DNA of 64,000 bases, taken from Bradyrhizobium canariense (lineage in GTDB: Bacteria > Pseudomonadota > Alphaproteobacteria > Rhizobiales > Xanthobacteraceae). Each line of letters begins with the position of its first letter. Position 1 is the stretch's first letter. Positions 46,054 through 57,002 of this stretch are shown here, in pieces. The stretch lies in NCBI RefSeq assembly GCF_900105125.1, contig NZ_LT629750.1:992001-1056000 (forward strand), written 5' to 3'. The notes beneath the pieces are model-generated. The model saw only the letters and a list, made by a program, of their open reading frames with translations, was not told where the DNA came from and ran no database searches. A program made the translations under genes and the position numbers.

Positions 46054-46665
46054 ATGTCCGTCCGCCGCCTTGCACCGAAGGAAGTCCAGCCCGCGAGTTT
46101 CACGTTCACGGACGAGAATCTCGCCTGGGCCAAAGCGCAGATCGCCAAATACCCGGAAGGTCGTCAGGCCTCGGCGGTTATCGCGATCCTGTGGCGGGTT
46201 CAGGAACAGCATGAAGGATGGGTCTCGGAAGTGGCGATCCGCGCGGTCGCGGACTTGCTCGATATGCCCTATATCCGGGTGCTGGAAGTCGCGACCTTCT
46301 ACACCATGTTCCAGCTGGAGCCGGTCGGCAAGAAAGCCCACGTCCAGGTTTGCGGCACCACGCCGTGCCGGTTACGCGGCGCCGCCGATCTCATCGAGGT
46401 GTGCCAGAGCCGGATCCATCACGATCCCTTCCATCTGTCCAAGGACGGTAATTTCAGCTGGGAAGAAGTCGAGTGTCTCGGCGCCTGCGTGAACGCGCCG
46501 ATGGTGCTGATCTGGAAGGATACCTACGAGGATCTGACCAAGGAAAGCTTCGGCAAGGTGCTCGATGGCTTTGCTTCCGGCAATCCTCCGAAGCCCGGGC
46601 CGCAGAACGGTCGCCAGTTCTCGGCGCCCATCACCGGGCCGACCACGCTGAAAGAAACCACATGA
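46054..46665 (+). CDS. nuoE: NADH-quinone oxidoreductase subunit E
   Basis: This 203-residue 24-kDa subunit has a thioredoxin-like [2Fe-2S] domain. Ligand cysteines are in [12 protein letters not shown] and [12 protein letters not shown]. It forms the NADH dehydrogenase module with NuoF and NuoG. The C-terminal extension after KVLDGFASG is proline-rich, as in other rhizobia. Confidence 0.97.
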   Translation: MSVRRLAPKEVQPASFTFTDENLAWAKAQIAKYPEGRQASAVIAILWRVQEQHEGWVSEVAIRAVADLLDMPYIRVLEVATFYTMFQLEPVGKKAHVQVCGTTPCRLRGAADLIEVCQSRIHHDPFHLSKDGNFSWEEVECLGACVNAPMVLIWKDTYEDLTKESFGKVLDGFASGNPPKPGPQNGRQFSAPITGPTTLKETT

Positions 46666-46711
46666 TGCGTGCTCACGCGCAGTCCAATCGCTGATCGGGA
46701 AGTTTGCAGTC

Positions 46712-48037
46712 ATGCTCGACGACAAGGATCGCATTTTCAAGAACCTCTACGGCCTCCAGGACTGGGGTCTCGAAGGCGCGCGCCGCCGCGGCGCCTGGGA
46801 TGGCACCAAGGCGATCATCGACAAGGGCCGCGACTGGATCATCAACGAGATGAAGGCCTCGGGTCTGCGCGGCCGCGGCGGGGCCGGGTTTCCGACCGGG
46901 CTGAAATGGTCGTTCATGCCGAAGGAATCGACTGACGGCCGGCCGAGCTATCTTGTGGTCAACGCCGACGAGTCCGAACCCGGCACCTGCAAGGACCGCG
47001 AGATCATGCGGCACGATCCGCATCTTCTGGTCGAGGGGTGCCTGATCGCCAGCTTCGCGATGGGCGCGCACGCCTGCTACATCTATGTACGCGGCGAATT
47101 TATCCGCGAGCGTGAACATCTGCAGGCCGCGGTCGATCAGGCCTATGAGGCCAAGCTGATCGGCAAGGACAATATCAACGGCTGGCCGTTCGACCTCTAC
47201 GTGGCCCACGGCGCCGGCGCCTATATCTGCGGCGAGGAAACGGCGCTGCTGGAAAGCCTCGAAGGCAAGAAGGGCCAGCCGCGGCTGAAGCCGCCATTTC
47301 CGGCCAATGTCGGGCTCTATGGCTGTCCGACCACCGTCAACAATGTCGAGTCGATCGCGGTTGCGCCCGATATCCTGCGGCGCGGCGCGTCGTGGTTTGC
47401 CGGCATCGGCCGGCCCAACAATGTCGGAACCAAGCTGTTCTGCATTTCCGGACATGTCGAGCGCCCCTGCAATGTCGAAGAGGCGATGGGAATCCCGTTC
47501 CGCGAGCTGATCGAGCGCCATTGCGGCGGCATCCGCGGCGGCTGGGACAATCTCAAGGCGGTGATCCCAGGCGGCTCGTCGGTGCGCATGGTGCCGGCCG
47601 AGCAGATCATCGATACGCCGATGGATTTCGATAGTCTGGGCAAGCTGCGCTCCGGTCTCGGCACCGCCGCCGTCATCGTGATGGACAAGTCGACCGACCT
47701 GATCCGGGCCATCGCCCGCATTTCCTATTTCTACAAGCACGAGAGCTGCGGCCAATGCACGCCGTGCCGCGAGGGCACCGGGTGGATGTGGCGGGTGCTG
47801 ACGCGCATGGCCGAGGGCCGCGCGCACAAGCGCGAGATCGACATGCTGCTCGAGGTTACCAAGCAGATCGAGGGCCACACCATCTGCGCGCTGGGCGACG
47901 CCGCGGCATGGCCGATCCAGGGTCTGATCGCGCATTTCCGTCACGAGATCGAAGAACGCATCGCCGAATATTCGCATAAGGCGGATATCGACGATGCCGG
48001 CATTCTCGATCCCGCGCATATGATCGCGGCGGAGTGA
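46712..48037 (+). CDS. nuoF: NADH-quinone oxidoreductase subunit F
   Basis: This 441-residue 51-kDa subunit oxidises NADH. The FMN/NADH site is in [17 protein letters not shown] and [19 protein letters not shown]. The [4Fe-4S] cluster N3 has [12 protein letters not shown] plus a later cysteine in HTICALGD. It is followed directly by an unknown small gene before nuoG. Confidence 0.98.
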   Translation: MLDDKDRIFKNLYGLQDWGLEGARRRGAWDGTKAIIDKGRDWIINEMKASGLRGRGGAGFPTGLKWSFMPKESTDGRPSYLVVNADESEPGTCKDREIMRHDPHLLVEGCLIASFAMGAHACYIYVRGEFIREREHLQAAVDQAYEAKLIGKDNINGWPFDLYVAHGAGAYICGEETALLESLEGKKGQPRLKPPFPANVGLYGCPTTVNNVESIAVAPDILRRGASWFAGIGRPNNVGTKLFCISGHVERPCNVEEAMGIPFRELIERHCGGIRGGWDNLKAVIPGGSSVRMVPAEQIIDTPMDFDSLGKLRSGLGTAAVIVMDKSTDLIRAIARISYFYKHESCGQCTPCREGTGWMWRVLTRMAEGRAHKREIDMLLEVTKQIEGHTICALGDAAAWPIQGLIAHFRHEIEERIAEYSHKADIDDAGILDPAHMIAAE

Positions 48038-48042
48038 TCTTG

Positions 48043-48534
48043 ATGTCGCAAGCGAGCATGTTCTGGTGGCAGAAATACGGAACGCTGGCGCAGATGGCGC
48101 AGGCGGCCGTAGCCTTGCTCGGCTTTGTGGCGATCCTGTTTCAGATCAACGAGATCCGCGCCAATAATCGCGCGGCGAGTGCGCGGCAGGCCTTCCTTGG
48201 CTATACCGATCTGGCGTTCAAGAATCCGAAATTCTCGGCGCCGGATTACGATGCGATCAAGATCGGCAGCCGTGACGACAGGGTTCAATATGAGAGCTTT
48301 GTCTCCTATTTCCTTTATGCCTGCGAGGAAGCGATTGCCGCCTTTGCCGGCCGGCCCGAATGGCAGGCGTCCTGCAACTACGATCTGAGGCCGCATCTGC
48401 CGTTTCTCTGTGAGAAGAATACGGCCGAGCCGGCCTATCTCGCGACCTACAGCGCCGACACCCAGCAATGGGTGAAGGCGTCCATGAAGACCGCCAGCGT
48501 TACACCACCTGACTGCCAGCTGGGAAAGACTTGA
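48043..48534 (+). CDS. unknown membrane-anchored protein between nuoF and nuoG
   Basis: This 163-residue protein has one N-terminal transmembrane helix (AQAAVALLGFVAILFQI) and a soluble domain of about 120 residues with three cysteines (ACEEA, ASCNYD, LCEKN). It starts 5 bp after nuoF (GGAG nine bases upstream) and ends 7 bp before nuoG, so it is an operon member. It does not resemble any complex I subunit or accessory factor I know. An upstream GTG at 48034 overlaps nuoF. Confidence 0.8.
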   Translation: MSQASMFWWQKYGTLAQMAQAAVALLGFVAILFQINEIRANNRAASARQAFLGYTDLAFKNPKFSAPDYDAIKIGSRDDRVQYESFVSYFLYACEEAIAAFAGRPEWQASCNYDLRPHLPFLCEKNTAEPAYLATYSADTQQWVKASMKTASVTPPDCQLGKT

Positions 48535-48541
48535 GACAGCA

Positions 48542-50617
48542 ATGACCAAACTCATCGTCGATGGCAAAGAGATCGATGTTCCCGCGGAATATACGCTGCT
48601 GCAGGCGTGCGAGGCCGCGGGCGCTGAAATTCCGCGTTTTTGCTACCACGAGCGATTGTCGATCGCCGGCAATTGCCGGATGTGCCTGGTCGAAGTGAAG
48701 GGCGGCCCGAAGCCGGTCGCAAGCTGCGCCTGGGGTGTTCGTGATTGCCGTCCCGGTCCCAAGGGCGAGCCGCCGGAAATCTCGACGCGCTCACCGATGG
48801 TGAAAAAGGCGCGCGAAGGCGTGATGGAGTTCCTGCTGATCAACCATCCCCTGGATTGCCCGATCTGCGACCAGGGCGGCGAGTGCGACCTGCAGGATCA
48901 GGCGATGGGTTACGGCGTCGACACCAGCCGCTTTGCCGAGAACAAGCGCGCGGTAGAGGACAAATATCTGGGCGCGCTGGTCAAGACCTCGATGAACCGC
49001 TGCATCCAGTGCACGCGCTGTGTGCGCTTCTCCGCCGAAGTCTGCGGCGCGCCGGAAATGGGCGCGACCGGCCGCGGCGAGGATATGGAAATCACCACCT
49101 ATCTGGAAACCGCGCTGACGTCGGAATTGCAGGGCAATCTCGTCGATATCTGCCCGGTCGGTGCGCTGACGTCGAAGCCATATGCGTTCGCGGCGCGACC
49201 GTGGGAACTGGGCAAGACCCAGTCGATCGACGTGATGGACGGCGTTGGCTCCGCGATCCGGGTCGACACCCGCGGCCGCGAGGTGATGCGGATCCTGCCG
49301 CGCGTCAACGAAGCGGTGAACGAGGAGTGGATCTCCGACAAGACCCGCCACATCGTCGATGGCTTGCGGACGCAGCGGCTCGACCGTCCCTATATCCGGG
49401 AGAACGGCCAGCTCCGTGCGGCGTCATGGTCCGAGGCGTTCGGCGCGATCGCGGCGAAGGTCGGCCGCATCGACGGCAAGCGGATCGGCGCCATCGCGGG
49501 CGATCTTGCGGCGGTCGAAGAGATGTTCGCGCTGAAGGAATTGCTGGCGAAATTCGGCTCGGCCAATCTGGCCGTGCAGGGCGGCGAGGCCTTCGATCCG
49601 AAGGCCGGTCGCGCTTCCTATATTTTCAACCCGACCATTGCGGGCATTGATCAGGCCGATGCGCTTCTGATCGTGGGCTCGAACCCGCGCAAGGAGGCGG
49701 CCGTTTTCAACGCGCGCATCCGCAAGCGCTGGCGCAGCGGTCAGCTCAAGATCGGCGTGATCGGCGCCAAGACCGACCTTACCTATCCCTATGATTATGT
49801 CGGCGCTGGCACGGATTCCCTGAGCGATCTGGCCGCCGGCAAGCACTCCTTTGCCGATGTGCTCAAGGGCGCCAAGAATCCGATCGTGCTGGTTGGTACT
49901 GGCGCGTTCGCGCGGCATGACGGCGCTGCGGTGCTGGCGCTCGCCGCAAAAGTCGCGAACAGTTTCGGCGCGCTCAAGGACGGCTGGAACGGTTTCGGCG
50001 TGCTGCAGGACACGGCTTCGCGCGTTGGCGCGCTCGATATCGGCTTTGCGGCCGGAGCAGGGGCCTTGAGCGCGGCGCAGATGACGACGTTCGGCACGCT
50101 CGACGTCCTGTTCCTGCTCGGCGCCGATGAAATCAAAGTGCCGGATGGCACCTTCGTGGTCTACATCGGCACCCATGGCGACCGTGGCGCCCACCGCGCC
50201 GATGTCATCCTGCCGGGGGCCGCTTACACCGAAAAGCAGGGGCTCTACGTCAATACTGAAGGCCGGGTGCAAATGGCCAATCGCGCATCGTTTCCGCCGG
50301 GAGACGCCCGCGAGGACTGGGCGATCATCCGCGCGCTGTCGGACCCGCTCGGCAAGAAGCTGCCCTTCGATTCCCTTGGCGCGTTGCGGCAGGCGATCTT
50401 CAAGGCGGTGCCGCATCTGATGCGGGTCGACCAGATCGAAGCCGGCAACGCGGCCGATCTGAAGACCTTGGCTGGCAAGAGTGGCAGTGTCGAAAAAGCG
50501 CCATTCAAGACCTCTGTCGAGGATTATTACCTGACCAACCCGATCGCGCGCGCGTCTGCGGTCATGGCGGAGTGCTCCCGCCTGGCTTCCGGACACATGC
50601 TGACGGCAGCCGAGTGA
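48542..50617 (+). CDS. nuoG: NADH-quinone oxidoreductase subunit G
   Basis: This 691-residue 75-kDa subunit carries several Fe-S clusters. Motifs are [33 protein letters not shown], and [16 protein letters not shown], followed by a molybdopterin-oxidoreductase-like domain from about residue 220. It is intact and of normal length for alphaproteobacteria. Confidence 0.97.
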   Translation: MTKLIVDGKEIDVPAEYTLLQACEAAGAEIPRFCYHERLSIAGNCRMCLVEVKGGPKPVASCAWGVRDCRPGPKGEPPEISTRSPMVKKAREGVMEFLLINHPLDCPICDQGGECDLQDQAMGYGVDTSRFAENKRAVEDKYLGALVKTSMNRCIQCTRCVRFSAEVCGAPEMGATGRGEDMEITTYLETALTSELQGNLVDICPVGALTSKPYAFAARPWELGKTQSIDVMDGVGSAIRVDTRGREVMRILPRVNEAVNEEWISDKTRHIVDGLRTQRLDRPYIRENGQLRAASWSEAFGAIAAKVGRIDGKRIGAIAGDLAAVEEMFALKELLAKFGSANLAVQGGEAFDPKAGRASYIFNPTIAGIDQADALLIVGSNPRKEAAVFNARIRKRWRSGQLKIGVIGAKTDLTYPYDYVGAGTDSLSDLAAGKHSFADVLKGAKNPIVLVGTGAFARHDGAAVLALAAKVANSFGALKDGWNGFGVLQDTASRVGALDIGFAAGAGALSAAQMTTFGTLDVLFLLGADEIKVPDGTFVVYIGTHGDRGAHRADVILPGAAYTEKQGLYVNTEGRVQMANRASFPPGDAREDWAIIRALSDPLGKKLPFDSLGALRQAIFKAVPHLMRVDQIEAGNAADLKTLAGKSGSVEKAPFKTSVEDYYLTNPIARASAVMAECSRLASGHMLTAAE

Positions 50618-50627
50618 GCGTGACCTG

Positions 50628-51683
50628 ATGGCTGAATTCTGGACCAGTACGTTGTGGCCGCTGATCATCATGGTCGCCGAGAGCCTGTTGCTGCTCGTCG
50701 TGCTGTTGATCGCGATCGCCTATATCCTCTTGGCCGACCGCAAGATCTGGGCGGCGGTGCAGATCCGGCGCGGCCCCAACGTGGTCGGCCCATTCGGTCT
50801 GTTCCAATCCTTTGCCGACCTGCTGAAATTCGTGCTGAAGGAGCCGACTATTCCCGCCGGCTCCAACAAGGGCGTATTCCTGCTGGCACCGCTGGTGTCG
50901 TGCGTGCTGGCGCTGGCGGCCTGGGCCGTGATCCCGATGAATCTCGGTTGGGTGATCTCCGACATCAATGTTGGCGTGCTCTACATCTTTGCGATCTCCT
51001 CGCTGTCGATCTACGGCATCCTCATGGCCGGGTGGTCGTCGAACTCGAAATACCCGTTCCTGGCCGCGCTTCGCGCGGCGGCGCAGATGGTGAGTTACGA
51101 GGTCTCGATCGGGTTCGTCATCATCACGGTGCTTTTGTGCGCGGGATCGCTCAATCTCTCGAGCGTGGTCGAAGCGCAGAACACCCGTGGTTTCGGCGGC
51201 CTGATCGGCCTGCCGCAACTGACATTCCTGAACTGGTACGTGTGGCCGCTGTTTCCGATGTTCGTGATCTTCTACGTCTCGGCGTTGGCGGAGACCAACC
51301 GTCCGCCGTTCGATCTGGTCGAAGCCGAATCCGAACTGGTCGCGGGCTTCATGGTCGAATACGGCTCGACGCCGTACCTGTTGTTCATGCTCGGCGAATA
51401 TGTCGCGGTCACCACGATGTGCGCGATGGCGACGATCCTGTTCCTGGGCGGCTGGCTGCCGCCGATCGCGCTGCCGCCGTTCACCTGGGTGCCAGGGGTG
51501 ATCTGGTTCGCGCTGAAGGTTTTCTTCATGTTTTTCCTGTTTGCGATGGCGAAGGCGATCGTGCCGCGCTACCGCTACGATCAACTGATGCGGCTCGGCT
51601 GGAAGGTGTTCCTGCCGCTGTCACTGGCGATGGTGGTGATTGTCGCCGGCGTGCTGCAATTCGCGGGGATCGCGCCGAAATGA
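50628..51683 (+). CDS. nuoH: NADH-quinone oxidoreductase subunit H
   Basis: This 351-residue membrane subunit forms the entrance of the quinone channel. [20 protein letters not shown] and [20 protein letters not shown] are the conserved loops. It has about eight helices. It is followed by nuoI after 7 bp. Confidence 0.97.
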   Translation: MAEFWTSTLWPLIIMVAESLLLLVVLLIAIAYILLADRKIWAAVQIRRGPNVVGPFGLFQSFADLLKFVLKEPTIPAGSNKGVFLLAPLVSCVLALAAWAVIPMNLGWVISDINVGVLYIFAISSLSIYGILMAGWSSNSKYPFLAALRAAAQMVSYEVSIGFVIITVLLCAGSLNLSSVVEAQNTRGFGGLIGLPQLTFLNWYVWPLFPMFVIFYVSALAETNRPPFDLVEAESELVAGFMVEYGSTPYLLFMLGEYVAVTTMCAMATILFLGGWLPPIALPPFTWVPGVIWFALKVFFMFFLFAMAKAIVPRYRYDQLMRLGWKVFLPLSLAMVVIVAGVLQFAGIAPK

Positions 51684-51690
51684 GGTCGCT

Positions 51691-52185
51691 ATGAGTGTCA
51701 ACATCAACGCCACAGCCCGCTCGCTGCTGCTGTCTGAATTCGTGTCGGCGTTCTTTCTCGCCATGCGCTATTTCTTCCAGCCCAAGCCGACGCTGAACTA
51801 CCCGTTCGAGAAGGGGCCGATCTCGCCGCGCTTCCGTGGCGAGCATGCGCTTCGCCGCTATCCGAACGGCGAAGAGCGCTGCATCGCCTGCAAGCTGTGC
51901 GAGGCGATCTGCCCGGCGCAGGCCATCACCATCGAGGCCGGCCCGCGCCGCAATGACGGCACCCGCCGTACCGTGCGTTACGACATCGACATGGTGAAAT
52001 GCATCTATTGCGGCCTGTGCCAGGAAGCCTGTCCGGTCGACGCCATCGTCGAGGGACCAAATTTCGAATTCGCGACCGAGACCCGCGAGGAACTCTATTA
52101 TGACAAGGCGAAACTGCTCGCCAACGGCGACCGCTGGGAGCGCGAGATTGCAAAAGCAATCGAACTCGACGCGCCGTACCGGTGA
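51691..52185 (+). CDS. nuoI: NADH-quinone oxidoreductase subunit I
   Basis: This 164-residue ferredoxin-like subunit has two [4Fe-4S] motifs: [12 protein letters not shown] and [15 protein letters not shown] 51691 is chosen because it gives the usual start [17 protein letters not shown]; the frame extends upstream into nuoH. It is followed by a 137-bp gap containing a palindromic repeat. Confidence 0.97.
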   Translation: MSVNINATARSLLLSEFVSAFFLAMRYFFQPKPTLNYPFEKGPISPRFRGEHALRRYPNGEERCIACKLCEAICPAQAITIEAGPRRNDGTRRTVRYDIDMVKCIYCGLCQEACPVDAIVEGPNFEFATETREELYYDKAKLLANGDRWEREIAKAIELDAPYR

Positions 52186-52218
52186 GGTGAGGGCATGATC
52201 GCACGCCACATCTCCACG

Positions 52219-52309
52219 TCATTCCGGGGCGCGCGACGCGCGAACCCGGTATCTCGCACTGTGACCTCCAGATTTCGGATTCGCGGACTGTGTCCGCGCC
52301 CCGGCATGA
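52219..52309. repeat. palindromic repeat between nuoI and nuoJ
   Basis: TCATTCCGGGGCGCG (52219-52233) is mirrored by CGCGCCCCGGCATGA (52295-52309), one mismatch in 15. Inside, GGGCGCGCGACGCGCG and GCGGACTGTGTCCGC form smaller hairpins. I recall this as a common rhizobial REP-like element ending CGGGATGACGGGG. It inserts a strong RNA structure into the nuo transcript. Confidence 0.75.
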
Positions 52310-52322
52310 CGGGGGATAACCG

Positions 52323-52961
52323 ATGATCCTTCCCGCGCTGTTCTTCTATTTGTTTGCCGGCATCTGCGTTGCATCCGCCGTGATGGTGATTGTGTCGCGC
52401 AATCCCGTGCATTCCGTGCTGTATCTGATCCTGGCTTTCGTCAACGCCTCCGGCCTGTTCGTGCTGATGGGCGCCGAATTCCTGGCGATGATCCTGGTCG
52501 TGGTCTATGTCGGCGCGGTCGCCGTGCTGTTCCTGTTCGTGATCATGATGCTCGACGTCGATTTCACCGAACTGCGCGAAGGCTTCAGCGAATATTTGCC
52601 GATCGGGCTCGTGATCGGCGGGATATTTCTGGCGGAACTGCTGCTGGTCGGAGGCGGCTGGGTGATCAATCCCGGTGTCGCCAAATCCATCACGTCGGCG
52701 ATCCCGGCCAATGTCAGCAATACCGAGGCGCTCGGGCTCGTCCTCTACACCAAATACATTCACTATTTCCAGATCGCAGGCATGGTGCTGCTGGTTGCGA
52801 TGATCGGCGCCATCGTGCTGACGCTGCGCCACAAGGCCAGCGTCAAGCGGCAGGATATCAATGTGCAGAACGCGCGGACGCCGGAACTCGCGATGAGCAT
52901 CCGCAAGGTCGCGTCGGGGCAGGGCCTGCAGGAAACGGACGCGGCGGAGTGGGTGCAATGA
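52323..52961 (+). CDS. nuoJ: NADH-quinone oxidoreductase subunit J
   Basis: This 212-residue membrane subunit has five helices. [20 protein letters not shown] is the conserved third helix with the pi-bulge region. Its stop overlaps the nuoK start (ATGA). Confidence 0.96.
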   Translation: MILPALFFYLFAGICVASAVMVIVSRNPVHSVLYLILAFVNASGLFVLMGAEFLAMILVVVYVGAVAVLFLFVIMMLDVDFTELREGFSEYLPIGLVIGGIFLAELLLVGGGWVINPGVAKSITSAIPANVSNTEALGLVLYTKYIHYFQIAGMVLLVAMIGAIVLTLRHKASVKRQDINVQNARTPELAMSIRKVASGQGLQETDAAEWVQ

Positions 52962-53266
52962 CGGTCGGTCTTGGACATTACCTCGCCGTCGGCGCCATCC
53001 TGTTCACGCTTGGAATTCTCGGCATTTTCCTCAACCGCAAGAACATCATCGTCATCCTGATGTCGATCGAGCTGATCCTGCTGGCGGTCAATATCAACCT
53101 GGTGGCGTTCTCGACGTTCATCGGCGATATCGTCGGCCAGGTGTTCGCGCTGCTGGTGCTGACGGTGGCCGCGGCCGAAGCTGCGATCGGTCTCGCGGTG
53201 CTGGTGGTGTACTACCGCAACCGCGGTTCGATCGCGGTTGAAGACGTCAATCTGATGAAGGGCTAA
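52958..53266 (+). CDS. nuoK: NADH-quinone oxidoreductase subunit K
   Basis: This 102-residue, three-helix proton-channel subunit has the conserved glutamates in [17 protein letters not shown] and [18 protein letters not shown]. An upstream in-frame GTG is less likely than ATG 52958. Confidence 0.97.
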   Translation: MTVGLGHYLAVGAILFTLGILGIFLNRKNIIVILMSIELILLAVNINLVAFSTFIGDIVGQVFALLVLTVAAAEAAIGLAVLVVYYRNRGSIAVEDVNLMKG

Positions 53267-53273
53267 CCCGATC

Positions 53274-55373
53274 ATGGTTCAGGCAATCGTCTTTCTGCCG
53301 CTGATCGGCGCTGTGCTAGCGGGGCTGATCGCGATCTTCGGTGCGCATGCGCGCAATCCGAGCGGCGACGTGGTCGAGCATCACGACGACGGGCACGCGC
53401 ACGGCGCGGTGCCGGTCAATGAGGATGCAGGCGTTATCCATGCCACGACCCATGAACCCGACGCGCATGATGATCACGGCCACGACGACCATCATGCCGT
53501 CGAGCCGCCGGCCCAGGGATCGCGCGCGGCGGAGCTAATCACGACGGGCTTGTTGATCGTTTCAGCCGTACTGTCCTGGATCACCTTTTTCGACGTCGGA
53601 TTCATGCATCACGACGTGCGGATCGCGCTGTTCCAGTGGATCAACTCGGGCGACCTTCAGGTCGCATGGTCGCTGCGGGTCGATACGCTGACGGCGGTGA
53701 TGCTGGTGGTGGTGACCACCGTGTCGTCGCTCGTCCACCTCTATTCGATCGGCTACATGGACGAGGATCCGAACCGGCCGCGGTTCTTCGGCTATCTTTC
53801 GCTGTTCACCTTCGCGATGCTGATGCTGGTGACATCGGACAATCTGGTGCAGCTGTTCTTCGGCTGGGAAGGCGTCGGTCTCGCGAGCTATCTCCTGATC
53901 GGCTTCTGGTACCAGAAGCCGTCGGCGAACGCGGCGGCGATCAAGGCCTTCGTGGTCAACCGCGTTGGCGACTTCGGTTTTGCGCTCGGCATTTTCGCGA
54001 TCTTTGCGCTGATTGGCTCGACCGACTTCGAAACCATCTTTGCGGGCGCACCGGGGTTGACCGGCAAGACCATCGATTTCTTCGGCTGGCATGCCGATGC
54101 GCTGACGCTGACCTGCGTGCTCTTGTTCATGGGTGCGATGGGCAAATCGGCCCAGTTCCTGCTGCACACCTGGTTGCCGGACGCCATGGAAGGCCCGACG
54201 CCGGTCTCGGCGTTGATCCACGCCGCGACCATGGTCACGGCCGGTGTGTTCATGGTGGCGCGGCTGTCGCCGTTGTTTGAGCTGTCGCCGAATGCGCAGG
54301 CCGTGGTGATGTTCTTCGGCGCGACCACCGCTTTCTTCGCGGCGACCATCGGCCTCGTGCAAAACGACATCAAGCGCATCGTGGCCTATTCGACCTGTTC
54401 GCAGCTCGGCTACATGTTCGTGGCGATGGGCGCGGGGGCTTATTCCGTCGGCATGTTCCATCTGTTCACGCACGCCTTCTTCAAGGCGCTGCTGTTCCTG
54501 GGCTCCGGCTCGGTGATCTATGCGATGCATCACGAGCAGGACATCCGCAAGATGGGCGGCCTCTGGCGCAAGATTCCCTACACATTTACGGTGATGTGCA
54601 TCGGCACGCTGGCGCTGACGGGTTTCCCGCTGTTTGCAGGCTACTTCTCCAAGGACGCGATCATCGAATCTGCCTATGCGTCGCATAATCCATTCTCGAC
54701 CTACGCGTATCTGTTGACCGTCGGGGCCGCGGGTCTCACCTCGTTCTACTCCTGGCGTTTGATCTTCAAGACCTTCTTCGGAGAGCCGCACGATCGGGAG
54801 CATTACGAGGCGGCGCATGAAAGCCCGATCTGGATGTTGATCCCGATCGGCGTTCTGGCAGCCGGTTCGATCCTGGCGGGTTTCCCGTTCAAGGAATTGT
54901 TCGTCGGCCATGGCGCCGAGGAGTTCTTCCGGGATTCGCTCAAGATGAACCCGCAGATCTTCGAGGACATGGAGCATATGCCGCGTCTGCTCGGATTCAT
55001 GCCCTTTATCATGATGGTGCTGGGTCTGGCGGTCGCCTACCTCTTCTATATCCGCCGGCCTTATTTGCCGGAGGAGCTCGCGAGCCAACAACCGATGCTC
55101 TACCAGTTCCTGCTCAACAAATGGTATTTCGACGAACTGTACGATCTGATCTTCGTCCGCCCGGCGAAACGGATTGGACGCTTCCTGTGGAAGTTCGGCG
55201 ACGGCTATATCATCGACGGTTTCGGTCCCGATGGGGTCTCGGCGTGGGTGCTTGACGTTACCCGCAACGTCGTGAAGCTGCAGACCGGCTATCTCTATCA
55301 CTACGCCTTCGCGATGCTGATCGGCGTCGCCGGCTTGATCACCTGGTTCATGTTCGGCGTGGGAGGCCAGTGA
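53274..55373 (+). CDS. nuoL: NADH-quinone oxidoreductase subunit L with His/Asp-rich insertion
   Basis: This 699-residue antiporter-like subunit is the distal proton pump. Conserved blocks are [44 protein letters not shown] and [17 protein letters not shown], and the C-terminal lateral helix region is present. Unlike typical NuoL (about 610-660 residues), residues 24-75, just after the first helix, form a polar loop with twelve histidines and nine aspartates ([13 protein letters not shown]). This loop would face one side of the membrane and could bind metal ions. Its TGA overlaps nuoM (TGATG). Confidence 0.96.
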   Translation: MVQAIVFLPLIGAVLAGLIAIFGAHARNPSGDVVEHHDDGHAHGAVPVNEDAGVIHATTHEPDAHDDHGHDDHHAVEPPAQGSRAAELITTGLLIVSAVLSWITFFDVGFMHHDVRIALFQWINSGDLQVAWSLRVDTLTAVMLVVVTTVSSLVHLYSIGYMDEDPNRPRFFGYLSLFTFAMLMLVTSDNLVQLFFGWEGVGLASYLLIGFWYQKPSANAAAIKAFVVNRVGDFGFALGIFAIFALIGSTDFETIFAGAPGLTGKTIDFFGWHADALTLTCVLLFMGAMGKSAQFLLHTWLPDAMEGPTPVSALIHAATMVTAGVFMVARLSPLFELSPNAQAVVMFFGATTAFFAATIGLVQNDIKRIVAYSTCSQLGYMFVAMGAGAYSVGMFHLFTHAFFKALLFLGSGSVIYAMHHEQDIRKMGGLWRKIPYTFTVMCIGTLALTGFPLFAGYFSKDAIIESAYASHNPFSTYAYLLTVGAAGLTSFYSWRLIFKTFFGEPHDREHYEAAHESPIWMLIPIGVLAAGSILAGFPFKELFVGHGAEEFFRDSLKMNPQIFEDMEHMPRLLGFMPFIMMVLGLAVAYLFYIRRPYLPEELASQQPMLYQFLLNKWYFDELYDLIFVRPAKRIGRFLWKFGDGYIIDGFGPDGVSAWVLDVTRNVVKLQTGYLYHYAFAMLIGVAGLITWFMFGVGGQ

Positions 55374-56881
55374 TGACTACCTGGCCCATTCTCTCCGTCG
55401 TCACCTTCCTGCCCACGGTCGGCGCGCTCCTGATTTACGTGCTGGCGCGCGGCAACGACGAGGCCGCAGCCCGAAACGCGCGCTGGATCGCGTTATGGTC
55501 GACGATCGTGACCTTCGCCGTGTCGCTCATTCTGGTGATGCGTTTCGACCCGGCGCAAGCGGACTTCCAGTTCGTCGAAAAGGCGCCATGGCTCGCCAAC
55601 GCCATCACCTATCACATGGGCGTCGATGGAATTTCGTTGCCGTTCTTGATCCTGACCACTGCCTTGATGCCGTTCTGCATCGTTGCGAGCTGGAAATCGG
55701 TGACGATGCGGGTGCGCGAATACATGATGGCGTTTCTGATCCTGGAAACGCTGATGGTCGGCACCTTCTCCGCGCTCGACCTTGTGCTGTTCTATTTGTT
55801 CTTCGAAGGCGGCCTGATCCCGATGTTCCTGATCATTGGGGTGTGGGGCGGACCGCGCCGGGTCTATGCCAGCTTCAAGTTCTTCCTCTACACGTTTCTT
55901 GGCTCGGTCTTGATGCTGCTGGCGATCATGGCGCTGTACTGGAACGCCGGCACCACGGACATTCCGGCGCTGATGCACACCGCCGTGCCGCGGAGCTTGC
56001 AGACCTGGGCGTGGCTCGCGTTCTTTGCTTCCTTCGCGGTGAAGATGCCGATGTGGCCGGTTCATACCTGGCTGCCGGACGCGCATGTCGAGGCGCCGAC
56101 CGCGGGCTCGGTGATCCTTGCTGCGATCCTGCTGAAAATGGGTGGCTACGGTTTCCTGCGGTTCTCGCTGCCGATGTTCCCGCTGGCCTCGCATTACTTT
56201 GCGCCGCTGATCTTCTCGCTCTCGACCATCGCCATCATCTACACCTCGCTGGTGGCGCTGATGCAGGAGGATATGAAGAAGCTGATCGCGTATTCGTCGG
56301 TCGCCCATATGGGCTTCGTCACGATGGGTATTTTTGCAGGCACCATGCAGGGTGTCGCCGGCGGCGTGTTCCAGATGATCTCGCATGGCATCGTGTCGGG
56401 CGCGCTGTTCCTCTGTGTCGGCATCGTCTACGACCGCATGCATACCCGCGAAATCGCCGCCTATGGCGGATTGGTCAATCGCATGCCGCTCTATGCGCTG
56501 GTGTTCATGGTGTTCACAATGGCCAATGTCGGCTTGCCCGGCACGTCAGGCTTCGTCGGTGAATTCATGACGCTGCTCGGCACCTTCAAGGTGTCGCTGC
56601 CGACGGCATTCTTCGCCACCACGGGCGTGATCCTGTCGGCGGCCTACGCGCTGTGGCTTTATCGCAAGGTGGTGTTCGGCGCGCTGGTGAAGCCGTCGCT
56701 GGCCACCATCAAGGACCTCACGTTCCGTGAATGCCTGACGCTGATGCCGCTGGTGGCGCTCACCATCCTATTCGGCGTTTATCCGAAGCCGGTGCTCGAC
56801 ATGTCGGCGGCGTCCGTGCAGCAACTCGTTACCAATTACAGCCACGCGCTGACGACGCAGGCCGCCGCGCTGCTGCAGTGA
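55373..56881 (+). CDS. nuoM: NADH-quinone oxidoreductase subunit M
   Basis: This 502-residue antiporter-like proton pump subunit has [58 protein letters not shown] and [16 protein letters not shown], all conserved proton-channel segments. A GTG immediately precedes the ATG at 55373. It is followed by a repeat rather than directly by nuoN. Confidence 0.97.
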   Translation: MTTWPILSVVTFLPTVGALLIYVLARGNDEAAARNARWIALWSTIVTFAVSLILVMRFDPAQADFQFVEKAPWLANAITYHMGVDGISLPFLILTTALMPFCIVASWKSVTMRVREYMMAFLILETLMVGTFSALDLVLFYLFFEGGLIPMFLIIGVWGGPRRVYASFKFFLYTFLGSVLMLLAIMALYWNAGTTDIPALMHTAVPRSLQTWAWLAFFASFAVKMPMWPVHTWLPDAHVEAPTAGSVILAAILLKMGGYGFLRFSLPMFPLASHYFAPLIFSLSTIAIIYTSLVALMQEDMKKLIAYSSVAHMGFVTMGIFAGTMQGVAGGVFQMISHGIVSGALFLCVGIVYDRMHTREIAAYGGLVNRMPLYALVFMVFTMANVGLPGTSGFVGEFMTLLGTFKVSLPTAFFATTGVILSAAYALWLYRKVVFGALVKPSLATIKDLTFRECLTLMPLVALTILFGVYPKPVLDMSAASVQQLVTNYSHALTTQAAALLQ

Positions 56882-56885
56882 GTTC

Positions 56886-56985
56886 AAAGCGTTTTCGAGC
56901 GAACTGGAAGCCGGTTCGCGTGAAGAAAACGCGTCAAACTAAGAGGAGAGAGCCTCGGGGCTGATTTGGATCAGAACCGGGGCTC
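56886..56985. repeat. intergenic repeat, AAAGCGTTTTCGAGC type (copy C)
   Basis: The copy begins AAAGCGTTTTCGAGCG, continues CCGGTTCGCGTGAAG and AAAACGCGTCAAA, then an imperfect hairpin of GAGCCTCGGGGCTGAT with ATCAGAACCGGGGCTC. The same modules appear in reverse orientation at 61744-61833. It separates nuoM from nuoN. Confidence 0.75.
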
Positions 56986-57002
56986 AAGATCGGGATAACG
57001 CC

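Noticed and set aside
46673..48019. Minus-strand frame opposite nuoF
   Set aside because: It is antisense to a fully conserved nuoF and has no independent ribosome site or domain.
53562..55301. Minus-strand frame of 579 codons opposite nuoL
   Set aside because: It is a shadow of the strongly biased nuoL codons and is full of His/Arg/Gln runs.
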